A DNA stretch of 64,000 nucleotides from CAZRKC01 sp964600665 (GTDB lineage Bacteria > Bacillota > SLNR01): contig CAZRKC010000008.1 of NCBI GenBank assembly GCA_964600665.1, positions 1-64,000 of the forward strand, read 5' to 3'. Shown here in pieces: positions 26,619 through 35,288 of this stretch. Each line of letters begins with the position of its first letter. Within the stretch, counting starts at the first letter, position 1. A program made the translations under genes and the position numbers. The notes under the pieces were generated by a model. It made no database searches, was not told the origin of the DNA, and saw only the letters and a program-made list of their open reading frames with translations.

Positions 26619-26975
26619 GTCCGGACATAAAAAAAACAGACAAAATGTAATTAATCTGGTGAAAATGGACGATGCTCATCATCGAACACAATATTCCCAC
26701 GAGTCCTTGTCAATATATAATGCATGGATTGTTAAGTACGATTTTGTTTTCTAATCGCTACTGCCATCGTTACTGTCGTAAAAACAGCCCAATGACATTT
26801 CGAGGGTATGTTCTTTCTGCTATGGACTCAGAACCATTCCCCCTCATCAAAGTTCTGTGACCACATAATCATAGCTGTACATGCAATTGGCCGACCCCGG
26901 CCGGATATCTATCTGATCCGTGAGTGCGAATCTTTCTTGCTATCCCAAATCCTTTGTTGATGATATCGCTCCATA
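26619..26975. other. Non-coding stretch between groESL promoter and dacF terminator
   Basis: About 360 bases with no convincing gene. It is relatively AT-rich with scattered stops in all frames. A small GC hairpin (26889-26902, GGCCG-ACCC-CGGCC) is the only structure I noticed; it has no T run. A 62-codon plus-strand frame at 26672 lacks a ribosome binding site and was rejected. Confidence 0.5.
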
Positions 26976-27014
26976 GAAAAAACCGGATAATTGATTTTTC
27001 AACCGTTTATCCGG
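26976..27014 (-). terminator. Terminator of the M20-yigZ-moaD-NERD-dacF unit
   Basis: CCGGATAA (26983-26990) pairs with TTATCCGG (27007-27014), with a smaller inner stem, and on the minus strand is followed by TTTTTTC. Confidence 0.8.
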
Positions 27015-27070
27015 GAGGCAAGCATGATTCATGTCTAGAGGAATCAAGAACTCCTCAACTATCGAATAGG

Positions 27071-28261
27071 CTATATTCTTCTAAATGCGCGGGCAAAGAA
27101 AAACCGCACTCCGTCAAAAACCCGCCTGATGATTCCGCCCGTGGGGACATCTTCCATGGCCAACAAAGGGATGCGATGAAACTCTTCACCACGAACATAT
27201 ACCACCAGTTCACCAACTTTTTGTCCACGGGAAACAGGGGCTTGAATCCGTTTATCAAAAATATATGCTGTTGTGATGTTGCTTTCATCACCTTTGCGGA
27301 CAGTGACTGCAGCTGGGTCATTTGTTCCGACAGTCACAAGATTGCGATTACCTTTCCATATGCGTAATTCAGTGATCGCTTGACTATCGTCTGCCAAGCC
27401 AACTGTTGTGAAATTTGCGAATGCATAGTCCAGCATCCGCGTTGCTTCTTGTTCGCGCACAGCAGCGCTGGTTGCACCCATGACAACTGCAATAAAGCGA
27501 TCCTGTTCTCTTTTCGCTGTAGCAACAAGACAATAGCCCGCATTGGTGGTATTCCCTGTCTTCAATCCATCTGCACCAGGATATGTCCATAGAAGCCGGT
27601 TTCGATTGAGCTGTGCACTGGTAATTGCATAAGTATATTCTTTTAGCGAATGATAAGCAATTGCGTTGGGATGATCACTCAGATGTCGCCTTGATAAGAC
27701 AGCGATATCTCGTGCGCTTGCATAATGATCTGCTGCAGGTAATCCATGGGGATTGACAAAATGGGAATTAGTCATTCCCAGTTCCGCGGCTTTTGCATTC
27801 ATCATATCTGCAAAGCCCTCAACCGTACCACCGAGTCTTTCTGCAATCGCAACCGTTGCATCATTCCCTGAAGAAACCGTCATTCCTTTCAAGAGGTCAT
27901 CAAATCTCACAGTATCCCCGACGAGTACGAACATTTTAGAACCACCAGTTGCCCATGCCGCCTCGCTAATCAGGACCTTATCCTCCAATTGGATTAATCC
28001 TTTGCCCAATGCTTCAAATGCCAAATAAGCGGTCATGATTTTCGATAGGCTCGCTGGTTCCAACCGTTCATCTGCATTCTGAGCGAAAATGATTTGACCC
28101 GTTTGTGCATCCATCAAGACGGCCGCACGGCTACTAATAGAAAAGGGCGGTGCTGGCTGAGCTTGCAAAGTTGGGCCCCCCATGAACGATGCCAATAAAA
28201 TAATCAATAGACATAGAACCCAACCGCGAAACCTTGGTCTTGAAAAGTATAGAGCCTTCAC
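27071..28261 (-). CDS. dacF: D-alanyl-D-alanine carboxypeptidase (DacF-type penicillin-binding protein)
   Basis: 396 residues, peptidase S11. A signal peptide (hydrophobic 13-30, then Ala-rich cleavage region near 34) exports it. The active-site motifs are SLSK (Ser71, Lys74), SGN (131-133) and KTG (234-236). It trims pentapeptide side chains of peptidoglycan. A C-terminal amphipathic segment with paired Arg and Phe (last 20 residues) probably anchors it to the membrane. Start GTG with GGGGGG upstream. Vegetative versus sporulation role cannot be decided; no sigma gene follows. Confidence 0.93.
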   Translation of the reverse strand: MKALYFSRPRFRGWVLCLLIILLASFMGGPTLQAQPAPPFSISSRAAVLMDAQTGQIIFAQNADERLEPASLSKIMTAYLAFEALGKGLIQLEDKVLISEAAWATGGSKMFVLVGDTVRFDDLLKGMTVSSGNDATVAIAERLGGTVEGFADMMNAKAAELGMTNSHFVNPHGLPAADHYASARDIAVLSRRHLSDHPNAIAYHSLKEYTYAITSAQLNRNRLLWTYPGADGLKTGNTTNAGYCLVATAKREQDRFIAVVMGATSAAVREQEATRMLDYAFANFTTVGLADDSQAITELRIWKGNRNLVTVGTNDPAAVTVRKGDESNITTAYIFDKRIQAPVSRGQKVGELVVYVRGEEFHRIPLLAMEDVPTGGIIRRVFDGVRFFFARAFRRI

Positions 28262-28282
28262 TGAATAAACCCCCCGATATGT

Positions 28283-28993
28283 CTATTTCACTAAGTTCAG
28301 CCCAATGATATAGGGGACCAGTTTCCCACGGTCCTCAATCGACAAAGCTACTTTCTTTTTGAAAGACTGTATGTACTTTTCAAATTCATCCAATTTAAAT
28401 ATTGGAACACGCTCAGCCACAACTTTGAGTTCCACTTTATTGTTGGTAAAAACAACGACTGGTTGAATCCACATGTTCTCCAATTCATCTTTCGGTATAC
28501 CCAAAGTATCGGATCCTTCAATTAGCATTTCCCGCAGTTTATCTGCCTTATTTTGAGCATGAATCACTGGATTTGCGAAGGTGTTATGCTCCCTCACCCA
28601 GTAATGGTGCCAATATTCGCCTTCACTGACAATACGACCCTGTCGATGACGAGTTTCTAACAAGAAGATCCCTCTCGGTGCAACAACGATGTGTTGAATT
28701 TTCTGAGGAAGATAATCTCCAGGTATCGTGATATCTTGAATCACGGTATACTCATCTGAAAGGTTGTTAAGAATTTTTGTTACCTTCCCTTCAAGCTTTA
28801 GGCCGGAAGAAAACGCAGCGAAAAACCTCAGTGAAAACAAAAAACCACCGAATGGAATAATGGTTAGCAAACGTGGCCAACCTCTCAAAGACATAAAAAT
28901 GTATACTCCCAAAATTACGAATCCGGCCATCATGGATCCGTACTGCAACCAACCTTTCTTAAGGGTTCGAAAATCACGAGAAATTAACGCCAT
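28283..28993 (-). CDS. Membrane-anchored NERD-domain protein
   Basis: 236 residues. Two hydrophobic segments (about 18-35 and 40-62) are followed by a nuclease-related domain with DITIPGDYLPQKIQHIVVAPRGIFLLETRHRQGRI near residue 90-130, the hallmark NERD stretch with hydrophobic strands and an acidic/basic cluster. The family is thought to include nuclease-like proteins, but the function is unknown. A cytoplasmic C-terminal domain is likely. It lies between the MoaD-like gene and dacF, 21 bases before dacF. Confidence 0.75.
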   Translation of the reverse strand: MALISRDFRTLKKGWLQYGSMMAGFVILGVYIFMSLRGWPRLLTIIPFGGFLFSLRFFAAFSSGLKLEGKVTKILNNLSDEYTVIQDITIPGDYLPQKIQHIVVAPRGIFLLETRHRQGRIVSEGEYWHHYWVREHNTFANPVIHAQNKADKLREMLIEGSDTLGIPKDELENMWIQPVVVFTNNKVELKVVAERVPIFKLDEFEKYIQSFKKKVALSIEDRGKLVPYIIGLNLVK

Positions 28994-29032
28994 TAAAATA
29001 CCACTCCCATCTATTACTGATCAGCCAGGGTA

Positions 29033-29269
29033 TTAGCCCCCACCCACAGGGCCAAACAATTGCACTTCATCTTGATCGTTGAGTAAGTCATCCAGGGATG
29101 CACGCATACCATTCACCGAAGCAAACATAAACTCTTCAGTCGGGATCCCAAGCTTCGCGACCAGATCTTTGACATGACTACCATCAGGAATGTCCACTTG
29201 GCCGGAAGGTCCATTGCGCGGCAAATACCGATATAGATTTCCAAATGCTTTTACAATCACCTTCACCAT
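29033..29269 (-). CDS. MoaD/ThiS-family small sulfur-carrier-like protein
   Basis: 78 residues with a ubiquitin-like pattern: beta-hairpin start VKVIVKAFGNLYRYLP, then GSHVKDLVAKLGIP, an internal VNGMRASLDDLLNDQDEVQLFGPVGGG and a C-terminal Gly-Gly as required for adenylation and thiocarboxylation. No activating enzyme or molybdopterin/thiamine genes are nearby. The ATG at 29269 follows AAAGGCGGG; the frame continues to 29299 but without a suitable binding site. The pathway it serves is unknown. Confidence 0.78.
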   Translation of the reverse strand: MVKVIVKAFGNLYRYLPRNGPSGQVDIPDGSHVKDLVAKLGIPTEEFMFASVNGMRASLDDLLNDQDEVQLFGPVGGG

Positions 29270-29343
29270 TATTCCCGCCTTTGCAAAACGTGTTTGCATG
29301 GTTTCGACAATCTGGTCGAAACTCCTCCATTATACCATTTAAT

Positions 29344-29982
29344 TTACCCTCTGTCAGATGGTTTCTGTACATAAATAATGGGGCACCCCAATGATGCGAC
29401 TTCACGGCCTAATAACTCTCCCAATGTTTTACAAAACGATTCAAGAATTCCAGTTGGGATCTCCATATCGACCTGAACATCAACGCCAAACTGCTCATGA
29501 ACGCAACGAATTCGCATTGTTCTCATCAAATATTGCATTTTCCCGAGATTTTCATACGGCACCTGCACGGTTAGGATTGCGACCTGATGCATGGTGATTA
29601 TCCCTGCTTGCCGGATTCCTTCGACGGCAGTCTGCGTATATGCACGGATTAACCCCCCTGTTCCAAGAAGAATGCCTCCAAAATATCGGGTCACGACGAC
29701 CAGCGTATCGTGCAGATCTTCATATCGCAAAATTTCCAAAATCGGCTTTCCTGCAGTTCCACTTGGCTCCCCATCATCACTACTGCGCTGGACTTCATGA
29801 TGCGTTCCCAATTGAAACCCAAATACATGATGAGCTGCTTTATGATGTTCTTTTCGAATATTTTCAATCCATGCCTCGGCTTCTGCTTCGGACTGGACTG
29901 GCGTGACATCTGCGATAAATCGTGACCGACGGAATTCCATTTCCCCGCGTCCATGACCAGCCACAGTACGGTATTCAGTCAT
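29344..29982 (-). CDS. yigZ: YigZ/IMPACT family protein
   Basis: 212 residues. The N-terminal UPF0029 domain has RRSRFIADVTPVQSEAEAEAWI, then AAHHVFGF, SSDDGEPSGTAGKPIL and YFGGILLGTGGLIRAYTQ, which are the invariant family motifs. A ferredoxin-like C-terminal domain (about 140-205) follows. The function is uncertain; the family is linked to translation regulation. It overlaps the end of the M20 peptidase gene by eight bases and has GGGGG upstream. Confidence 0.92.
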   Translation of the reverse strand: MTEYRTVAGHGRGEMEFRRSRFIADVTPVQSEAEAEAWIENIRKEHHKAAHHVFGFQLGTHHEVQRSSDDGEPSGTAGKPILEILRYEDLHDTLVVVTRYFGGILLGTGGLIRAYTQTAVEGIRQAGIITMHQVAILTVQVPYENLGKMQYLMRTMRIRCVHEQFGVDVQVDMEIPTGILESFCKTLGELLGREVASLGCPIIYVQKPSDRG

Positions 29983-31135
29983 GCATGCGGCCCCCTAAAG
30001 TGCCAATCTGTTTGATGATCAACGCCAGCATCGAACACCGCTGAGTCAAGGATGCTACGTCCAGATATTCCTCTGGAGAACACATCATGCCACCCACCGG
30101 ACCAAGCCCATCGATTGTCGGCACCCCCAGGTCAGACACAAAATTCCCGTCTGATGCCCCTCCTGCGATTGCAGTTTTAAACTCAATGCCAAGTTCCATC
30201 ATCACATCTTTCACGATTTGCATCAAGCATTCAGATCCAGGGACCTGAACTAATGGGGGGCGATTGAATATGAGGTCGTAGCGAATGTCGATCCCATCGA
30301 ACTCACTTTGATCCAGAATCAATCGTATTTTCTCGAACAAACGATCCGCTGCCTCCTTCGTGCGAAACCGAAGGTCAACTTTTGCGGAAGCATCCTCTGC
30401 GACCACATTACGCGCAGTACCGCCGCAGAATTCTCCCACGGTTACCGTTGTACCCGCTGCAAAGTCATTCAGCGCTTTAAGTTCCAAAATTATACACGCT
30501 AACGCCTCAATTGCGCTTCGCCCCACTTCTGGCTCATTCCCAGCATGTGCAGCGCGTCCTTTTACCCAGATGTCCAAAAATCCGGTTCCTTTCCTTTCTA
30601 TTACAATCGCACCATTGGCACGTGCCCCTTCGATGACTAATGCCCAGTCGGCCTTTTTACCTTCAGTCATAATAAGTTCCTTGCCTGTTTGACTTCCGAT
30701 TTCTTCATCCCCGATTAACATAACTGTAATATCAGGTAAATGAGTCGCGCCGGTTTCGAGAAGCCCTTTAATTGCAAAGATCATCGACACCAAGCACGCT
30801 TTCATGTCTAATACCCCAGGACCATATGCCTTTCCTTCAATAATTCGATATGGATTGGCAACAGCCGAACCGGCTGGAAATACGGTATCCAAATGACCAA
30901 TCAACAAAAGATTTCCGGGTGAGTCACCGGTTCTTCGTCCAATGAGATGATTACCATAGTTAGTTTGTGGCAATACTTCAATTAAAAAACCTGATTGCTG
31001 TAATGCAGCAGCAATTATTTGCCCAACTCGATCCACACCTGCTTTGCAGTATGATCCACTGTCAATCATCACTAATGTTTCAAGCATATCGAACATGCTA
31101 TCCTCATACCCTTTAATCATTTCTTGAATTACCAT
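29975..31135 (-). CDS. M20 family metallopeptidase, carboxypeptidase G2/ArgE-like
   Basis: 386 residues. LLIGHLDTVFPAGSA holds the first metal ligand, GPGVLDMKACLVSM the bridging Asp, LIGDEEIGSQTGK the catalytic Glu pair, and KGRAAHAGNEPEVGRSAIEAL starts the dimerisation domain. This pattern is closest to glutamate carboxypeptidase (CPG2), which releases C-terminal glutamate, but substrate specificity is inferred. The ATG at 31135 lies eight bases after GGAGGGG; a GTG at 31144 is within that site. First gene of a five-gene unit ending with dacF. Confidence 0.88.
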   Translation of the reverse strand: MVIQEMIKGYEDSMFDMLETLVMIDSGSYCKAGVDRVGQIIAAALQQSGFLIEVLPQTNYGNHLIGRRTGDSPGNLLLIGHLDTVFPAGSAVANPYRIIEGKAYGPGVLDMKACLVSMIFAIKGLLETGATHLPDITVMLIGDEEIGSQTGKELIMTEGKKADWALVIEGARANGAIVIERKGTGFLDIWVKGRAAHAGNEPEVGRSAIEALACIILELKALNDFAAGTTVTVGEFCGGTARNVVAEDASAKVDLRFRTKEAADRLFEKIRLILDQSEFDGIDIRYDLIFNRPPLVQVPGSECLMQIVKDVMMELGIEFKTAIAGGASDGNFVSDLGVPTIDGLGPVGGMMCSPEEYLDVASLTQRCSMLALIIKQIGTLGGRMHD

Positions 31136-31205
31136 CTTTATCACCCCTCCATGATCGTATCTTTTTAGATTCGCTTTCAGTTAGTTTTATCCTACCGAAA
31201 GTGAA

Positions 31206-31225
31206 AAGGACCCGAATGGGTCCTT
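31206..31225 (-). terminator. Terminator of mreB/mbl
   Basis: AAGGACCC (31206-31213) pairs with GGGTCCTT (31218-31225) around GAAT, with TTTTC following on the minus strand. It overlaps the stop codon. Confidence 0.85.
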
Positions 31226-32249
31226 ATGCGTCACTCCGTCGGTCTTTTAAGATACTTTTATAAATTTCCAGCTCTTCTAATGCAATTCCTGTGCCTTCGA
31301 CAACAGCCGTGAGTGCATTCTCTGCAACCATGACTGGAACACCCGTTTCTTTAGACAGCATGGTATCGAGGTTATTCAATAGAGCACCTCCACCAGCCAA
31401 CACAATTCCATGTTCCAGAATATCAGAAACCAGTTCGGGAGGACACGCTTCGATGGTTTGCTTCACCACATTGACGATCTGCCGCACGGCATCTCGGATT
31501 GCAAGGTAACACTCTGATGACTTCAGCTGAATGGTGCGGGGCAATCCCGTTGCTAAATCGCGGCCGGATACAGCCATTTCGATGTCATCGATGGGGTTCA
31601 TGGCAGTGCCAATTTGAATCTTGATATTTTCTGCCGTACGTTCGCCGATCAGGAGATTATGGCGGTTTTTCACATATCGGATAATCGCGTCATCCATCTC
31701 ATTACCCGCCACCTTGGTCGAATTACTGACCACGATTCCCCCCAAGGATATGATCGCCACATCTGTCGTACCACCGCCAATATCGACGATCATGTTTCCG
31801 ATTGGTTCAGTGATCGGCATTTTAACACCAATGGCAGCTGCCACAGGTTCTTCAATCAGGTATGCTTCTCTGCCACCGGCTTGAATTACCGCATCAATGA
31901 TGGCCTTTTTTTCGACGTTCGTGATGCCACTGGGAATTCCGACAACCACCCGAGGTTTTGACCATTTATAGTTTTTACCAGTAGCCATGGCTTTCTTGAT
32001 AAAACTCTGGAGCATGACTCTGGCAATGTCAAAATCTGCAATTACCCCGTCACGCAGCGGGCGGATGGCAATGATATTGCCTGGTGTACGCCCGATCATT
32101 TGTTTTGCCTCTTCTCCGACCGCCAAAATCTGATTGGTATCTTTATTGATTGCCACCACAGAAGGCTCTTGGATGACAATTCCTTTACCTTTACAATAAA
32201 CCAAGGAGTTTGCAGTTCCAAGGTCAACACCGATGTCACGGCTCCACAT
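31224..32249 (-). CDS. mbl: Rod-shape determining protein, MreB/Mbl family
   Basis: 341 residues, bacterial actin. IGVDLGTANSLVY (phosphate 1), VIDIGGGTTDVAI-like IVDIGGGTTDVAIISLGG (phosphate 2) and LAGGGALLNNLD (adenosine) motifs are present. It forms membrane filaments that guide cell-wall synthesis. It stands alone without mreC and mreD, which favours an Mbl-like paralogue over MreB; the symbol is therefore tentative. The ATG at 32249 follows AGAGGTGG; the frame reaches 32282 without support. Confidence 0.88.
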   Translation of the reverse strand: MWSRDIGVDLGTANSLVYCKGKGIVIQEPSVVAINKDTNQILAVGEEAKQMIGRTPGNIIAIRPLRDGVIADFDIARVMLQSFIKKAMATGKNYKWSKPRVVVGIPSGITNVEKKAIIDAVIQAGGREAYLIEEPVAAAIGVKMPITEPIGNMIVDIGGGTTDVAIISLGGIVVSNSTKVAGNEMDDAIIRYVKNRHNLLIGERTAENIKIQIGTAMNPIDDIEMAVSGRDLATGLPRTIQLKSSECYLAIRDAVRQIVNVVKQTIEACPPELVSDILEHGIVLAGGGALLNNLDTMLSKETGVPVMVAENALTAVVEGTGIALEELEIYKSILKDRRSDA

Positions 32250-32273
32250 TACATGTCCACCTCTTTCGAATTC

Positions 32274-32290
32274 TATACGCAAAGCGTATA
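32274..32290. promoter_or_regulatory. Perfect palindrome upstream of mbl
   Basis: TATACGC-AAA-GCGTATA, a 7-bp inverted repeat 25 bases before the mbl start. A TTGACT hexamer (32306-32311, minus strand) lies 15 bases upstream of a TATACG hexamer within the repeat, so the palindrome may be an operator over the promoter. The 15-base spacer is short, so the promoter call is weak. Confidence 0.4.
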
Positions 32291-32367
32291 CTAACAGACT
32301 TTAAAAGTCAACCTGAAAATCAGCTGCCATAGGCTCCCGGGCACAGTAAAACGAATTATTGAGTGTA

Positions 32368-33306
32368 TTATTTGATACGTTCATCTGAGAGCTGTTGGAT
32401 TTCTTGCCGATCAGCTAAGGAAGGCTGTGCCCCTCGCCTTGTGGCTGCAAGACCACCCGCTGCATTGGCAAATATGATCGCCTCCAATAGAGACCGACCT
32501 TCTGCTAAACAAACTGCCAATGTACCTGTAAATGCGTCCCCCGCTGCCGTTGTGTCAACCGCTTCCACTAAGAAAGCCGGGACAAGTGTTTCAATTTCAG
32601 GGGTGACCAGCAAAGCACCTTTGTCCCCCAGGGTCACGATCACCGCATCCGGTCCACATAACAACAACTCTCTGGCTGCAGATGTGAATTCACCTAACTC
32701 CGTCAAGTCTTTTCCTAATAATGCGCCCAGTTCGGATTCATTGGGTGTTAATACATCAACATACTGTAAAAGATCAGCCCTGACTTGAGTCGCTGGGGCT
32801 GGATTCAGTACAACCCTGCATCCTAACCTACTAGCCAATTTTGCCGCATGTGCGACGACATCCAATGGGATCTCCAGCTGCAACAGTAATACTTCCGCTT
32901 GTGAAATGATCCATTCTGCATCATCGACATCTTTGATTGTCACTTTCATATTCGCTTGAGGTACGACCACGATGCTATTATCCCCTGTTTCATCCACGGT
33001 GATGCATCCGACTGCAGTGGTTGTCGATAAATCCACAGTGACATACTCTGTGTCAACCCCATGACCTTGAAGGCTTTGGATCAACTCTTGGCCAAAAAAA
33101 TCCGCCCCCACTCGCCCAACCATCCAAACTTTAGCCCCCATTTTTGCCGCCTGAACTGCTTGATTCGCACCTTTCCCTCCAGGGAACATACCAAAGTCTG
33201 TGCCCAATCTGGTTTCACCTTTGACGGGCCTCCGGTCTACACGCGCGACAAGATCATAGACTAAACTCCCAACGACAACCACTTTTGGAACCTTTGTCGT
33301 CTCCAT
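32368..33306 (-). CDS. rbsK: Ribokinase-like PfkB family sugar kinase
   Basis: 312 residues. PfkB signatures are GGKGANQAVQAAKMGA near residue 40 and DTTAAGDAFTGTLAVCLAEG near 250, with the catalytic Asp in AAGD and NPAPA in the lid region. This pattern is that of ribokinase, which makes ribose 5-phosphate. No ribose transporter is nearby; instead the gene follows a SIS-domain sugar-phosphate isomerase by eight bases. The ATG at 33306 follows AAGGAGAGGTGA. The substrate could be another pentose or a nucleoside. Confidence 0.85.
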   Translation of the reverse strand: METTKVPKVVVVGSLVYDLVARVDRRPVKGETRLGTDFGMFPGGKGANQAVQAAKMGAKVWMVGRVGADFFGQELIQSLQGHGVDTEYVTVDLSTTTAVGCITVDETGDNSIVVVPQANMKVTIKDVDDAEWIISQAEVLLLQLEIPLDVVAHAAKLASRLGCRVVLNPAPATQVRADLLQYVDVLTPNESELGALLGKDLTELGEFTSAARELLLCGPDAVIVTLGDKGALLVTPEIETLVPAFLVEAVDTTAAGDAFTGTLAVCLAEGRSLLEAIIFANAAGGLAATRRGAQPSLADRQEIQQLSDERIK

Positions 33307-33314
33307 CCCAGCAA

Positions 33315-33914
33315 TCACCTCTCCTTGTCCTTTGCTAACATCTGCCCTAGATTTCCCCCTGGGTGACATCTAGCAAAATCAACCCGACCAAATCCTCTGG
33401 CTTCAGATACACATAAAGCTAATGCATCACCGAGAACCAGGGAAGCAGTTGTGCTGCAAGACGGTGCCAAACCTAACGAATCTGCTTCTTGACTAACTCC
33501 GGTAATGAGTTGGCTGATGCATTTTAATCCAATACTGCTATCAGGGCGTCCTGTGATGATGATAAGTGGTATCTTCATTTCAGAGAGATGAGACGCCACA
33601 TGAAGGACCTCGGCGGTTTCACCGCTGTGGGTAATCAAGATTACAAGGTCATCAGGGGTTACCATGCCTAAATCTCCGTGCAAAGCTTCTGCGGCATGAA
33701 GGAAAAAAGCAGGGGTTCCTGTACTAGCTAAGGTTGCCGCAATCTTCCTGCCAATGATACCGGATTTCCCCACACCGGAAACGATGACGCGGCCTTTCGT
33801 GTCCAGCACTTGCTGACAAGCCTCATCGAAAGAGCTATCCAAACAGGTTGCCATATGCCGTAATGCCTCAACTTCCCGATCAATGATTTCCCTAGCACGC
33901 CCATGAAAAGACAT
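33315..33914 (-). CDS. SIS-domain sugar-phosphate isomerase (KpsF/KdsD-like, without CBS domains)
   Basis: 199 residues. The SIS domain has GRVIVSGVGKSGIIGRKIA near residue 40, THSGETAEVL near 95 and the C-terminal HPGGNLGQ typical of arabinose-5-phosphate isomerases. Full-length KdsD/KpsF carry two CBS domains after this point; here the protein stops, so it is a short form. No lipopolysaccharide Kdo genes are present, so a role in another sugar-phosphate conversion, with the adjacent kinase, is more likely. Good GGGGGTG site before the ATG. Confidence 0.82.
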   Translation of the reverse strand: MSFHGRAREIIDREVEALRHMATCLDSSFDEACQQVLDTKGRVIVSGVGKSGIIGRKIAATLASTGTPAFFLHAAEALHGDLGMVTPDDLVILITHSGETAEVLHVASHLSEMKIPLIIITGRPDSSIGLKCISQLITGVSQEADSLGLAPSCSTTASLVLGDALALCVSEARGFGRVDFARCHPGGNLGQMLAKDKER

Positions 33915-33933
33915 TGAGTCCCACCCCCTAGAA

Positions 33934-33978
33934 ATGAAGGCATCAGTTGAGTGTTTTCCACTCCCTTGATGCCTTCAT
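33934..33978 (-). terminator. Long hairpin between the amidohydrolase and SIS genes
   Basis: A 12-bp stem (33934-33945 with 33967-33978) with a 5-bp inner stem (GAGTG/CACTC). The following tract on the minus strand is TTTCTAG, weak for termination. No promoter fits between it and the SIS gene, so it may be a partial terminator or an mRNA-processing element within one operon. Confidence 0.55.
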
Positions 33979-33994
33979 CGCTTTTCGAAGAAAA

Positions 33995-35209
33995 TTAGCG
34001 AATAATGCTACCACCCTTCATGACAAAACAAACATCTTGCAAGAGTGCGATATCGTCCAACGGGTTGCCCTGGACAGCGATGATGTCCGCGAACTTCCCT
34101 GGTTCAACCGTACCGATCTGGTTCTCCATCTGAAGCAGATAAGACGCCGTTTTCGTGGTTGCCACAATCGCTTCCATTTCAGTCAGCCCCGCTTTTACCA
34201 TGAGCTCAAGCTCAAATGCATTTTTCCCGTGATAATTAAATGGTGTCCCTGCGTCCGTGCCCATTGCGATTTTGACTCCTGCCGCTTTTGCCCGTTGGAA
34301 ACTGTCGATATGCGCTTCCTGTGCTTTTCTCGCTTTATTGACTGCATACTCAGGGATACCTGCTTCTACACCATGAGTGACGATGCCATAGACAGCCACC
34401 AAGGTCGGAACCAGATATACATCATTATCGATCATCATCTGAATTGCTTCTTCATCAAGGAAAAATCCGTGTTCGATTGAAGAAATTCCCGCCCGGATTG
34501 CTTCTTTGATCCCTTTGGTCCCTTGGGCATGGGCAGCAGAGGTCTTCCCAAGTTTCTTGAACTCGTCAATAGCCGCTTTCATTTCATCGTAGGAAAGTTG
34601 TTGTGCACCAGGTTCTGTTCCTTCTGACATAACTCCACCCGTCGCACATAATTTGAGTACATCAGCCCCATGCTTTAGTTGCTCTCTTGCCGCTTTGCGA
34701 GCTTCATCGGGGCCATCGACAACGCCCACTTTGGACGAGACGATTACTTCCGGGGCTAAATGACTATCGCCATGTCCACCGGTAATTGATAGTCCATGAC
34801 CGCTGACCATCAATCGCGGCCCGACACATAAACCATTTTGAATTGCTTTTTTGACGGCAACATCAATGTACCCGACTTCACCCATATCCCGAAGGGTTGT
34901 GATGCCAGCTTCAAGTGCTTTTTTCGCATTAACAGCCGCTTTTAATGCTTTATAAGGGATCAACTCTTTGAGGCCGGGAAGTTCATAACTGGCTTCACCA
35001 TTTGAGCCGATATGAACATGAGAATCGATCATCCCCGGAAGAATCGTCTTCCCCGACAAATCAATCACGGTTGCTCCTTCCGGAATAATAATCGCATCCG
35101 CGCATCCAACTTCCTTAATTTTGTCATCCTCAATCACAATAACCATGTTCTCTTGGGGCAGTCCGCCGTTTCCATCAATCAAGCAGCCGCCCTTTAATAC
35201 TTTAATCAC
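33995..35209 (-). CDS. Metal-dependent amidohydrolase (imidazolonepropionase/Xaa-Pro dipeptidase-like)
   Basis: 404 residues. An amidohydrolase barrel with the HxH metal motif in GMIDSHVHIG near residue 62, a lysine in KLCATGGVM, two later His (AHAQGTKG, SIEHGFF) and the terminal metal Asp in MGTDAGTPFNYHG. A C-terminal beta sandwich returns (GTVEPGKFADIIAVQGNPL). Relatives include cyclic-amide hydrolases and dipeptidases, and the exact substrate is unknown. The start is GTG at 35209, seven bases after GAGGAGG; the frame reaches 35410 but runs across the non-coding gap. Being near PxpABC, a substrate that yields 5-oxoproline or proline-like amides is conceivable. Confidence 0.85.
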   Translation of the reverse strand: MIKVLKGGCLIDGNGGLPQENMVIVIEDDKIKEVGCADAIIIPEGATVIDLSGKTILPGMIDSHVHIGSNGEASYELPGLKELIPYKALKAAVNAKKALEAGITTLRDMGEVGYIDVAVKKAIQNGLCVGPRLMVSGHGLSITGGHGDSHLAPEVIVSSKVGVVDGPDEARKAAREQLKHGADVLKLCATGGVMSEGTEPGAQQLSYDEMKAAIDEFKKLGKTSAAHAQGTKGIKEAIRAGISSIEHGFFLDEEAIQMMIDNDVYLVPTLVAVYGIVTHGVEAGIPEYAVNKARKAQEAHIDSFQRAKAAGVKIAMGTDAGTPFNYHGKNAFELELMVKAGLTEMEAIVATTKTASYLLQMENQIGTVEPGKFADIIAVQGNPLDDIALLQDVCFVMKGGSIIR

Positions 35210-35288
35210 TACAATCCCTCCTCGACTAATATTCCTTTCCCAATTCGGCTTGTATGCAATATTTCCTGCAATACAGAAAAACTTTACG

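Noticed and set aside
26672..26860. 62-codon plus-strand frame between groESL and dacF
   Set aside because: No ribosome binding site, Cys/Tyr/Ser-rich random-looking composition and no family resemblance.
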